A stretch of 19,994 nucleotides of DNA, taken from assembly GCA_014804185.1 (NCBI GenBank), contig JAAVAG010000050.1, positions 1-19,994 on the forward strand, read 5' to 3'. The notes below the pieces were generated by a model. It was not told where the DNA came from. It searched no databases and worked only from the letters and a program-made list of their open reading frames with translations. How positions within the stretch are numbered: the stretch's first letter is position 1; the number at the start of each line of letters is the position of its first letter. Positions 13,723-19,994 of this stretch are shown in pieces. The DNA is from Lachnospiraceae bacterium (GTDB lineage Bacteria; Bacillota; Clostridia; Lachnospirales; Lachnospiraceae). Both the position numbers and the translations under genes were made by a program.

Positions 13723-15180
13723 TTATTTTGTTTCCCACTCTTTCATCAGGTAATACAGAGAGGTAAGACCTGCTCCGGTGGCGCCGGGATGGTCGAAAGC
13801 ATACTGCGGGGGATCGCCCCAGGCGGTTCCGGCTATGTCCAGATGGAGCCATGGCTTTCCGTCTGCAAACTCTTTCAGAAATACGCCTGCGGTAATGGTG
13901 CCGCAATAATCGCCGCCGATGTTTTTGATGTCAGCGACATTGCTCCGTAGCAGTTTCAGGTGTTCACGTCCATAAGGAAAACGGAGGTATCTCTCCAGGG
14001 AATGCTGCAGTCCCCTCTCGAACAGTCCGTACAATGTATCGTTATTGCACATTGCCCCTGCGATCGTATATCCCAGTGCGGTCCAGACAGAGCCGGTGAG
14101 CGTGGCGATATCCACCACAGCCGATACCTTTTCGTCCTTGATACCATAGCCGATGGCATCCGCAAGTATGAGCCGTCCCTCCGCATCCGTGTTCAATATC
14201 TCAACGGTTTTACCGCTGTAAGACGTGATTACGTCCCCGGGCAGATGTGCGGAAGAGGAGATTCGGTTTTCACAGATGGGCATGCAGGCCGTGACATTCA
14301 GTTTAAGCCGAAGTGCAGCCGCGGCATGCATGGCCCCGGCAACGGCTGCGGCTCCGGCCATGTCCCCTTTGATTCCGGCCATGCTTTTGCTGCTCTTGAG
14401 ACAGTAGCCGCCTGTGTCACAGGTCACACCTTTGCCGAAAAGCCCCAGAGTTTCCTGACTGTCCGGATTTCCGCGATATCTCATAACCACCAGACAGGGA
14501 GGGAAATCGCTGCTTTCTCCTATACCGCACAGGCCTTCCATTCCCATTTCCCGCAGATGTTCATACTCCAGAACCTGAACTTCGATGTCCGTATCTTTTG
14601 CGAAGTTACATAAATACTTCCGGAAATCCGCCGGCCGCAGATGATTTCCCGGGGTGTTTGCCATATCCCGGGCGAATATCATATCGGATGCCAGTTCCTG
14701 TGCCTCTACGATTAGAGCCTCCGCGGCATCTTCCGGAATTTCTGGGGAAGCGCAGGTTATGTAAAAGCAGCAGGATTGATCCGTTTCTTTGCCTGTTTTA
14801 TCGCCTGTGTATTCTTCCAGAAAACTTTTCAGAGAATAGGAATACCGGCCAAGCATCAGGCCAAGCACTGCCTGTGAGAGCGCCGTTTTTCCGAATCGTT
14901 CATAAAAAACATTCAGATCAATGTTGCAGGAGTGAATGTGCCATTCCCGGCATTTTTTGGAAATGACAGCCAGGATTTCCCTGACACCCAAAGGTTCCAG
15001 TTCGCTGCTTTTTCCGCAATTCATACAAATGACCGGCGTACCGCTGCCGGTTTCGCAATAAATGTCCAGATATTTTCCGCTGAAAATCGGAACTTCAATT
15101 ATTGCGTCCGGTGCATCTTCTTTTTCCCACAGAAAACGGACCGGTATTCCGTTTTCAGATTTACCAGTGACGATTTTCAT
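13723..15180 (-). CDS. M17-family leucyl aminopeptidase (cytosol aminopeptidase)
   Basis: A 485 aa cytoplasmic metallopeptidase that removes N-terminal residues from peptides using two divalent metals. The C-terminal catalytic domain holds the M17 signature NTDAEGRL. The other expected metal and active-site residues are present: GKGVTCDTGGYCLK (Lys, Asp, Lys) and KGDMAGAA (Asp). The N-terminal third is a poorly conserved regulatory domain, as usual for M17. Length is normal. The ATG at 15180 has AAAGG twelve bases upstream, and no alternative in-frame start is better. It is transcribed alone, divergent from pyrF, and ends at the bidirectional terminator 13620-13652. Cysteines replace common residues in the substrate loop (TCDTGGYC), which may alter specificity. 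Confidence 0.92.
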   Translation of the reverse strand: MKIVTGKSENGIPVRFLWEKEDAPDAIIEVPIFSGKYLDIYCETGSGTPVICMNCGKSSELEPLGVREILAVISKKCREWHIHSCNIDLNVFYERFGKTALSQAVLGLMLGRYSYSLKSFLEEYTGDKTGKETDQSCCFYITCASPEIPEDAAEALIVEAQELASDMIFARDMANTPGNHLRPADFRKYLCNFAKDTDIEVQVLEYEHLREMGMEGLCGIGESSDFPPCLVVMRYRGNPDSQETLGLFGKGVTCDTGGYCLKSSKSMAGIKGDMAGAAAVAGAMHAAAALRLKLNVTACMPICENRISSSAHLPGDVITSYSGKTVEILNTDAEGRLILADAIGYGIKDEKVSAVVDIATLTGSVWTALGYTIAGAMCNNDTLYGLFERGLQHSLERYLRFPYGREHLKLLRSNVADIKNIGGDYCGTITAGVFLKEFADGKPWLHLDIAGTAWGDPPQYAFDHPGATGAGLTSLYYLMKEWETK

Positions 15181-15216
15181 TTTTTTCCCATACCTTTCTG
15201 AATTACTGTTTCCCAG

Positions 15217-15222
15217 ATTATA
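15217..15222 (-). promoter_or_regulatory. Extended -10 box of the aminopeptidase promoter
   Basis: On the minus strand TGATATAAT gives a perfect TATAAT (15222-15217) with the TG extension, 36 bp before the start codon. The -35 place is T-rich without a good match. Confidence 0.6.
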
Positions 15223-15275
15223 TCACACAGCAGGAAAGAAGAAAACGACAAAAGAGAAAAATCGGTCTTTTCACA

Positions 15276-15304
15276 TTGACCGTCAGACCCGGTTTATGTA
15301 TAAT
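15276..15304 (+). promoter_or_regulatory. Promoter of pyrF
   Basis: TTGACC (15276-15281), 17 bp, TATAAT (15299-15304). The roughly 75-base leader has two copies of the self-complementary GGCGCC (15323 and 15342) that can pair into a hairpin. No PyrR-binding consensus was recognised. Confidence 0.85.
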
Positions 15305-15383
15305 AGGGGCATCAGGTATCGGGGCGCCGCACGGCAGGTGGGGCGCCTTAATTCAGGGAAAAAATGAGAAAGGTAAAAAGAAA

Positions 15384-16310
15384 ATGATCAACAGACTGGT
15401 GGAGAAAATCAAGAAGACGGGTGCGCCTATTGTGGTAGGACTGGATCCTATGCTGAAGTATATTCCACAATATATCAGGCAGACGGCGTATGCGGAGTAC
15501 GGAGAGACGCTGGCCGGGGCGGGGGAAGCAATATGGCAGTACAATAAAGGGATTGTGGATGCCATCTGCGACCTGGTGCCCGCGGTGAAACCTCAGATCG
15601 CCATGTATGAGCAGTTTGGGCTGGAGGGGATGCAGGCGTTTCAAAAGACGGTGGATTACTGCCATGAGAAAGGATTGGTCGTCATCGGAGATGTCAAGCG
15701 GGGGGATATCGGTTCCACGTCGGAGGCGTATGCGGCAGGCCATCTGGGAAAAGTGATGGTGGGAAGTAAAGTCTGCAGAGGATTTAATGAGGATTTTGCG
15801 ACTGTAAATCCCTACTTGGGCTCAGACGGGGTGAAACCTTTTATCAAAGTATGTCAGGAGGAAAAGAAAGGGATTTTTATTCTGGTCAAGACATCCAATC
15901 CCAGCAGCGGAGAGTTTCAGGACAGATTTTTACAGGAGGACGGAAAGCCGCTCTACGAGGCGGTGGGCAGACAGGTGGCAAAATGGAGCGAAGAATGCAT
16001 GGGAGATACCTACAGCTATGTAGGGGCGGTTGTGGGGGCAACCTACCCGGAGCAGGGAAAGATCCTGCGCAGTATTATGCCAAAGTCTTTTATTCTTGTG
16101 CCCGGCTATGGCGCGCAGGGTGGAAAAGGCGCCGATCTGGTGCATTTCTTTAACAAGGATGGTCTGGGAGCCATTGTCAATTCGTCCAGAGGAATCATCG
16201 CCGCATATCAGCAGGAGAAATACGCGGCATTCGGCGAACGGGGCTATGCTGATGCATCCAGGGCTGCGGTGATTGATATGAGAGAAGACATTGCGCAGGC
16301 ACTGAAGTAA
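15384..16310 (+). CDS. pyrF: Orotidine 5'-phosphate decarboxylase, long (type 2) form
   Basis: A 308 aa cytoplasmic enzyme that converts OMP to UMP, the last step of de novo pyrimidine synthesis. The catalytic motif is GDVKRGDIGST, with the proton-donating lysine at K105. GLDPML near residue 20, VNPYLGSDG, and the phosphate-loop segment VPGYGAQGG fit the longer family typical of Clostridia and actinobacteria (about 270-310 aa). The ATG at 15384 has AAAGG ten bases upstream; the frame is open further 5' but only across the promoter. No other pyrimidine gene is in the window. A GH29 fucosidase follows after 30 bp, so read-through is possible. Confidence 0.95.
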   Translation: MINRLVEKIKKTGAPIVVGLDPMLKYIPQYIRQTAYAEYGETLAGAGEAIWQYNKGIVDAICDLVPAVKPQIAMYEQFGLEGMQAFQKTVDYCHEKGLVVIGDVKRGDIGSTSEAYAAGHLGKVMVGSKVCRGFNEDFATVNPYLGSDGVKPFIKVCQEEKKGIFILVKTSNPSSGEFQDRFLQEDGKPLYEAVGRQVAKWSEECMGDTYSYVGAVVGATYPEQGKILRSIMPKSFILVPGYGAQGGKGADLVHFFNKDGLGAIVNSSRGIIAAYQQEKYAAFGERGYADASRAAVIDMREDIAQALK

Positions 16311-16340
16311 GAGAAGGAGCTTAAATAAGAGGAAAAAGAG

Positions 16341-17759
16341 ATGGCGGAAGAAATCACACAAAACAATGAAGAACTGCAGAAAGAGCAGGAGACGAACGAA
16401 GAAAAACTTGTGGTGGACGGCGTCCACAGCTACAGCAGAGAGGACTCTTATGTGAGATCGACAGATCCCAGAGTGCTCCGAAAGCTGGAATGGTTCCAGG
16501 ATCAGAAACTGGGACTGATGATGCACTGGGGGCCTTATTCCCAGCTTGGTATTGTGGAATCCTGGGCGCTCAGCGATGGGGACGCGGACTGGTCCAGAGA
16601 CGGAATCGACTGGGAAGTGACCGGAGAGGATTTTAAGAAAGAGTATTTCGGGTTGAACAGGACTTTCAATCCGATCCGTTTTGAGCCGGAGAAGTGGGCA
16701 GACCTTGCCAGGGAGGCGGGAGTGAAATATCTGCTTTTCACCACCAAGCATCATGACGGTTTCTGTATGTGGGATACCCAGTATTCCGATTATAAAATTA
16801 CTGCGCCGGATTGTCCCTTTCACGGGCATAAATATGCGGATATCTGCGCGCACCTGTTTGAGTCGTTCCGCAAAAGAGGCATCGGTATCATAGAATATTT
16901 CTCCAAGGCCGACTGGCACGTGGACAGTTATTGGAAAGACGATACGCCCAGAGGAAAATTCAAATACAGAGGACCTTCCTATAATCCCAGGGAGAACCGG
17001 GAGGAGTGGGAGCGCTTTGTGACGTTTACGCAGAACCAGATCAGAGAACTGGGAACGGCGTATGGGCGGATAGACGGTATGTGGTTTGACGCGGGATGGG
17101 TCTGCCCTCACAATGGACAGGATATCCGGCTGGGAGAGGTGATTGAGGAGATCAGAAAGGTACAGCCGGGAATGCTCTGCGCTGACCGGACGGTGGGAGG
17201 ACCTTACGAAAATTATGTCACTCCCGAACAGTGCGTGCCGGAGGAACCGATGTCCATTCCCTGGGAAAGCTGTATTACGCTTGGCACATCTTTTTCCTTT
17301 AAATACGAGGATGATTATAAATCTCCCCGAGAGGTGATCTGCCTGCTGGCGGATATTGTGGTAAAAGGCGGCAATCTCGCGATCAACGTAGGACCTCAGC
17401 CGGACGGCCGTATTCCCGCCGGAGCGGCGAAGACGCTGAGAGGCATGGGGGAATGGCTGCATACATATGGAGAGGCGATCTTTGGCACCCGTGTCTGTGC
17501 GCCTTATAAAAAGGACGGCATTGGATTTACCCGCAAAGACGGGACGGTCTATGCGATCCAGACGTTCAGACAGGAAACGGATCCTGTGGAAAATACCGTC
17601 TGGATTCCTTACGAGGGAGATGTGGATGAGATTACGGCGATGGGGGATGAAAAAGTGGTATCTGTTGTCAGAGAGCAGGACGGGTACCGCGTGACCCTGG
17701 AAGAAAAAGCACATGTGACTGCGCCCATTGCCAGAGTATTTTGTCTGAAACATTCCTGA
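16341..17759 (+). CDS. GH29 alpha-L-fucosidase, cytoplasmic
   Basis: A 472 aa glycosidase that releases L-fucose from alpha-fucosylated glycans. The GH29 features are present: LGLMMHWGPYS near residue 57, LLFTTKHHDGFCMWDT near 131-146, and YGRIDGMWFDAGW with D250 as the likely nucleophile. The C-terminal part ends in a small beta domain. The N-terminus is acidic and polar (MAEEITQNNEELQKEQ) with no signal peptide, so imported oligosaccharides would be the substrate (inference). The ATG at 16341 has GAGG eight bases upstream. It lies 30 bp after pyrF, with no terminator between them. A DeoR regulator and a sugar-binding lipoprotein follow downstream, which fits a fucosylated-glycan utilisation region. 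Confidence 0.92.
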   Translation: MAEEITQNNEELQKEQETNEEKLVVDGVHSYSREDSYVRSTDPRVLRKLEWFQDQKLGLMMHWGPYSQLGIVESWALSDGDADWSRDGIDWEVTGEDFKKEYFGLNRTFNPIRFEPEKWADLAREAGVKYLLFTTKHHDGFCMWDTQYSDYKITAPDCPFHGHKYADICAHLFESFRKRGIGIIEYFSKADWHVDSYWKDDTPRGKFKYRGPSYNPRENREEWERFVTFTQNQIRELGTAYGRIDGMWFDAGWVCPHNGQDIRLGEVIEEIRKVQPGMLCADRTVGGPYENYVTPEQCVPEEPMSIPWESCITLGTSFSFKYEDDYKSPREVICLLADIVVKGGNLAINVGPQPDGRIPAGAAKTLRGMGEWLHTYGEAIFGTRVCAPYKKDGIGFTRKDGTVYAIQTFRQETDPVENTVWIPYEGDVDEITAMGDEKVVSVVREQDGYRVTLEEKAHVTAPIARVFCLKHS

Positions 17760-17861
17760 TAAATCTGTGAATTGTATGCTGATGCAGAGGGGGAGTACAG
17801 AAAAACTGGGTGATTGAAATGGAAAAATGTTTCGCAACACCGCTTTAATAACGAAAACCTG

Positions 17862-17890
17862 AAAAAGATGGCCTGATCGGCCATCTTTTT
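17862..17890. terminator. Bidirectional intrinsic terminator between fucosidase and DeoR genes
   Basis: AAAAAGATGGCC (17862-17873), loop TGATC, GGCCATCTTTTT (17879-17890): a perfect 12 bp stem with A and T runs at the ends, so a U-tract forms on either strand. The genes on both sides converge on it. Confidence 0.92.
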
Positions 17891-17937
17891 GTATTGCAAT
17901 TATTTCCGCCTGTGCGGTTGGATGCTCTAAAATGTTT

Positions 17938-18675
17938 TCAGTCACAGACAATAAAGTTCTCATATCCTTTGAGGCACTCCGGCAGTTCATCCGTGAGTAC
18001 AGGATACTCATCCAGGTTGGCTACATGGACCAGTGTGATGTTGCCGAATTTAGTGTGATCCAGAAGAAAATACGGCTGACAGGAATTTTTAAGCGCAAGA
18101 GATTTGATAGCGCGCTCGTTAATGTCATGATTGGTTATGCCCGAGGCAATGGAAAAGCCGCTGGCTCCCAGAAAACATTTATTAAAAAAGAGGGTCCTCA
18201 GGTTGTTCTCCGCAATGGGACCGATGCAGGAGTTTGTGGTCTTTTTGATACTGCCGCCGATGATGATGCCGGGAATGTCGTAGGCGGTAAGCTGATCGAC
18301 GTGGGAAATGCCGTTTGTCACAACGCTTATATTTTTGCCGGCCAGATATGGAATCATCATGTATGTGGTGGAGGAAGAGTCCATAAATATGACGTCGCCG
18401 TCCTCAATCAGAGCCACGGCACGTAGCGCAATTTTTTCTTTGATTTCTCTGTTCAGTTCCAGCTTGGTTGAAATGCTCAGTTCCAGGGGTTTCTGGGTCA
18501 GCTTGACGCCGCCTCCGTGGAGAAGCATAATCTTCTTTTCCCGTTCCAGTTTCACCAGATCCCGCCGCAGGGTGGATACGGATATGTTCAATCCTTTCAT
18601 AATGATGTCGGTGGATATTATTTCGTTGGAAGAAAGCATCTCAAGGATTTTTTCCTGTCGGATAGCCGGAATCAT
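17938..18675 (-). CDS. DeoR/GlpR-family sugar-metabolism transcriptional regulator
   Basis: A 245 aa cytoplasmic DNA-binding protein. An N-terminal winged helix (RQEKILEMLSSNEIISTDII, with recognition helix SVSTLRRDLVKLE near residues 34-46) is followed by a DeoR C-terminal sensor of the sugar-phosphate isomerase fold (GDVIFMDSSSTTYMMIPYL, VVTNGISHV, IGGSIKKTT, FLGASGFS). Family members usually repress sugar genes until a phosphorylated sugar binds. An ATG two codons earlier (18681) is possible, but GAGG is only two bases from it and eight bases from ATG 18675. It diverges from a sugar-binding lipoprotein gene, its likely target (inference). Confidence 0.9.
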   Translation of the reverse strand: MIPAIRQEKILEMLSSNEIISTDIIMKGLNISVSTLRRDLVKLEREKKIMLLHGGGVKLTQKPLELSISTKLELNREIKEKIALRAVALIEDGDVIFMDSSSTTYMMIPYLAGKNISVVTNGISHVDQLTAYDIPGIIIGGSIKKTTNSCIGPIAENNLRTLFFNKCFLGASGFSIASGITNHDINERAIKSLALKNSCQPYFLLDHTKFGNITLVHVANLDEYPVLTDELPECLKGYENFIVCD

Positions 18676-18717
18676 TTGCATAACCTCACTTTGCTGCTGT
18701 CAGTTGATTGTATCTGA

Positions 18718-18746
18718 ATTATATCACATCATGAATAAAAAGTGAA
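18718..18746 (-). promoter_or_regulatory. Promoter of the DeoR-family gene
   Basis: On the minus strand TTCACT (18746-18741), 17 bp, TATAAT (18723-18718) with an extended TGA before the -10. It is about 42 bp before the start codon. Confidence 0.75.
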
Positions 18747-18940
18747 GAAATATCAAATAATGTGAGCAGACTAAAAAAATCCGGGAAAATATGGGACATA
18801 TAGTAAAAATAATGAAGTGCAAGCATGGAAAAACGTATGTATGTTGTTGATTTTTACTCCCATTTTTATCCTTATTTTCACATCATGTTCAAATAAACTC
18901 AAAATATTGTCATTAATATTCAAAAATATTCAAAAAATGC

Positions 18941-18978
18941 TTGCAAAATAGAAGTCTTAATGATAGTATTAGTCTATC
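18941..18978 (+). promoter_or_regulatory. Promoter and possible operator of the sugar-binding-protein operon
   Basis: TTGCAA (18941-18946), 17 bp, TAGTAT (18964-18969). An inverted repeat GATAG-N7-CTATC (18962-18978) covers the -10 and the likely start point, a good place for a repressor such as the divergent DeoR protein. AATATTCAA repeats lie directly upstream of the -35. Confidence 0.65.
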
Positions 18979-19033
18979 AACAGAAAAGCGGCGGCAAAAT
19001 AACCGCTGCTAATACAACCAAGGAGGAAAGGAT

Positions 19034-19994
19034 ATGAAAAAGAAAGTATTGGGTCTGTTGCTCAGTATTACCATGCTGGCATCTGTTCTGGCAGGCTGCG
19101 GCGACAATGCCGACGATACTCAGGGCAGCAGTGATCCGGGTACCAAACAGGAAGATACCAACTCGGATGCGAATCAGGGAGATGACCAGAGCGATGCGGG
19201 CGAAGAGGACAACGGAGAACGCATTGAACTGACATTCTGGGCATGGTGGAGTTCCGATGCCAGAAAGCCTTATATTCTGGAGATGGTGGACGGCTTTAAC
19301 AATTCTCAGACCAAATATCATGTGACCTATGTGGATATCGGCTGGGGAGAAATCTTCACCAACAACATTGCGGCAATCGCAGCGCATGATCCCTGCGATA
19401 TTATGGCAAACAGCATGGAGGAAGTTCGTTTCCGCGCTTCCCAGGGTCAGATGGAACCCATGGATGAGTACCTGACGGACGATGTGCTGAACGGTTTCTA
19501 TTCCCAGTATATCGATGCCTGCAAAGGTGAGGACGGAAAGGTGTACGCACTGCCTTATTCCGTGGACACCAGAGCGATCTACTATAACAAGGATCACTTC
19601 GCGGAAGCAGGAATCAACCCGGAAGACATCAAGACATGGGACGATCTGATTGAAGCCGCCAGGAAACTGGACAAGAAAGCGGACGACGGTTCTTATGAGA
19701 GAATCGGCTTTATGCCCGTACTTGGAAACGGTGGTATCGACACATGGATGATCAACGCAAATCAGGGAAAGAACTGGTACGGCGACGATCTGAATCCCCA
19801 GCCTCTGGTAGATACAGAGACCAATAAGGAAGTACTGAACTGGATCCGTGATCAGATCGATTACTACGGACAGGATGAGTATACCAAACTTCAGGAGGCA
19901 TTCGGCGGCAGCATGGCGGATCCTTTCGCATCCGGCAAAATGTCTATGCTGGTACACACCTCCGCATATCAGGCAGCGCTTGCAAATTCCGCTC
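19034..19994 (+). CDS. ABC-transporter sugar-binding lipoprotein (family 1 extracellular solute-binding protein), 3' end outside window
   Basis: ATG 19034 with AGGAGG upstream opens a frame that continues to the end of the window (320 codons seen), so the gene is 3' truncated by the window edge. MKKKVLGLLLSITMLASVLA is a lipoprotein signal with lipobox LAGC and Cys22 as the lipid-anchored residue. An acidic Asp/Gly-rich linker (about 23-62) leads to a type-1 solute-binding domain: IELTFWAWWSSDARKPYI, MVDGFNNSQ, and the hinge-region motif YALPYSVDTRAIYYNKDHF, which is characteristic of oligosaccharide-binding proteins. Membrane permease genes would be expected beyond the window. The ligand is unknown; the nearby fucosidase makes a fucosylated or host-glycan sugar plausible. 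Confidence 0.92.
   Translation, partial: MKKKVLGLLLSITMLASVLAGCGDNADDTQGSSDPGTKQEDTNSDANQGDDQSDAGEEDNGERIELTFWAWWSSDARKPYILEMVDGFNNSQTKYHVTYVDIGWGEIFTNNIAAIAAHDPCDIMANSMEEVRFRASQGQMEPMDEYLTDDVLNGFYSQYIDACKGEDGKVYALPYSVDTRAIYYNKDHFAEAGINPEDIKTWDDLIEAARKLDKKADDGSYERIGFMPVLGNGGIDTWMINANQGKNWYGDDLNPQPLVDTETNKEVLNWIRDQIDYYGQDEYTKLQEAFGGSMADPFASGKMSMLVHTSAYQAALANSA

Larger units (their letters stand above)
18676..19033. other. 358 bp divergent regulatory region between deoR-like and sugar-binding-protein genes
   Basis: No coding sequence was found here. It is AT-rich and holds two outward promoters, given as separate entries. Between them are repeated AATATTCAA units (near 18915-18935) and scattered A-tracts. 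The leader of the lipoprotein gene has a small GCGG/CCGC hairpin (about 18988-19006) before the ribosome site. Confidence 0.6.

Noticed and set aside
15930..18011. A 693-codon open frame on the minus strand across pyrF and the fucosidase gene
   Set aside because: It is exactly antisense to two well-identified enzymes and the bidirectional terminator, has no recognisable domain, and is explained by the codon bias of the + strand genes.
18977..19957. A 326-codon minus-strand frame opposite the sugar-binding lipoprotein
   Set aside because: The + strand frame has a lipoprotein signal, AGGAGG site and solute-binding motifs; the opposite frame is a shadow.

Overview
The window looks like the chromosome of a gut Firmicute of the Lachnospiraceae type. 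GC is mid-range (about 50% by eye), Shine-Dalgarno sites are strong AGGAGG/AAAGG, sigma-A type promoters carry extended -10 boxes (TGnTATAAT), and most recognised protein families are typical of that group: a ribosomal-protection GTPase fused to a NYN nuclease, a PocR/AraC regulator, URO-D-like methyltransferases, a PD-(D/E)XK 'transposase' and a GH29 fucosidase. No rRNA, tRNA, CRISPR array, phage gene or intact insertion sequence was seen. This assignment is inference from gene content and was not tested by any search.

Layout. (1) 1-2317, +: 3' part of a TetM/EF-G-like ribosomal-protection GTPase with a C-terminal YacP/Rae1-like NYN nuclease domain. It converges, with a 10 bp gap, on a minus-strand trkA-trkH potassium-uptake operon (2328-5146). 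(2) 5289-10793: a corrinoid-dependent methyl-transfer locus. It has a PocR-AraC regulator (-), a divergent URO-D-family methyltransferase (+), a small ECF/Gx-type membrane protein inserted on the opposite strand (7809-8315), and a + operon of corrinoid protein, DUF2284 eight-cysteine protein and MtaA/CmuA-type methyltransferase that ends in a strong terminator. The two + units share a 47 bp promoter layout, which suggests one regulon under the PocR-AraC protein. (3) 10871-12518, +: a TPR lipoprotein and a GNAT acetyltransferase behind a near-consensus promoter. (4) 12725-13607: a PD-(D/E)XK nuclease-family transposase remnant with its catalytic core deleted and the frame shifted. (5) 13723-15180, -: an M17 leucyl aminopeptidase, divergent from pyrF (15384-16310, +), which is followed by a cytoplasmic GH29 alpha-L-fucosidase (16341-17759, +). 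(6) 17938-18675, -: a DeoR/GlpR regulator, divergent from a lipoprotein sugar-binding protein (19034 to window end, +) that probably opens an ABC sugar-transport operon.

How the genes may work together. In region 2, a methyl group would be taken from a small substrate by the first URO-D-family protein, carried on the corrinoid protein, and passed on by the MtaA-like protein; PocR-AraC would sense an inducer and activate both units. The substrate, the final acceptor and the corrinoid-reactivating enzyme are not visible. In region 6, fucosidase, DeoR regulator and sugar-binding protein fit uptake and intracellular breakdown of fucosylated host glycans (inference). The most unusual items are the GTPase-NYN fusion, the shared promoter layout, and the paired URO-D methyltransferases with different metal-site signatures.
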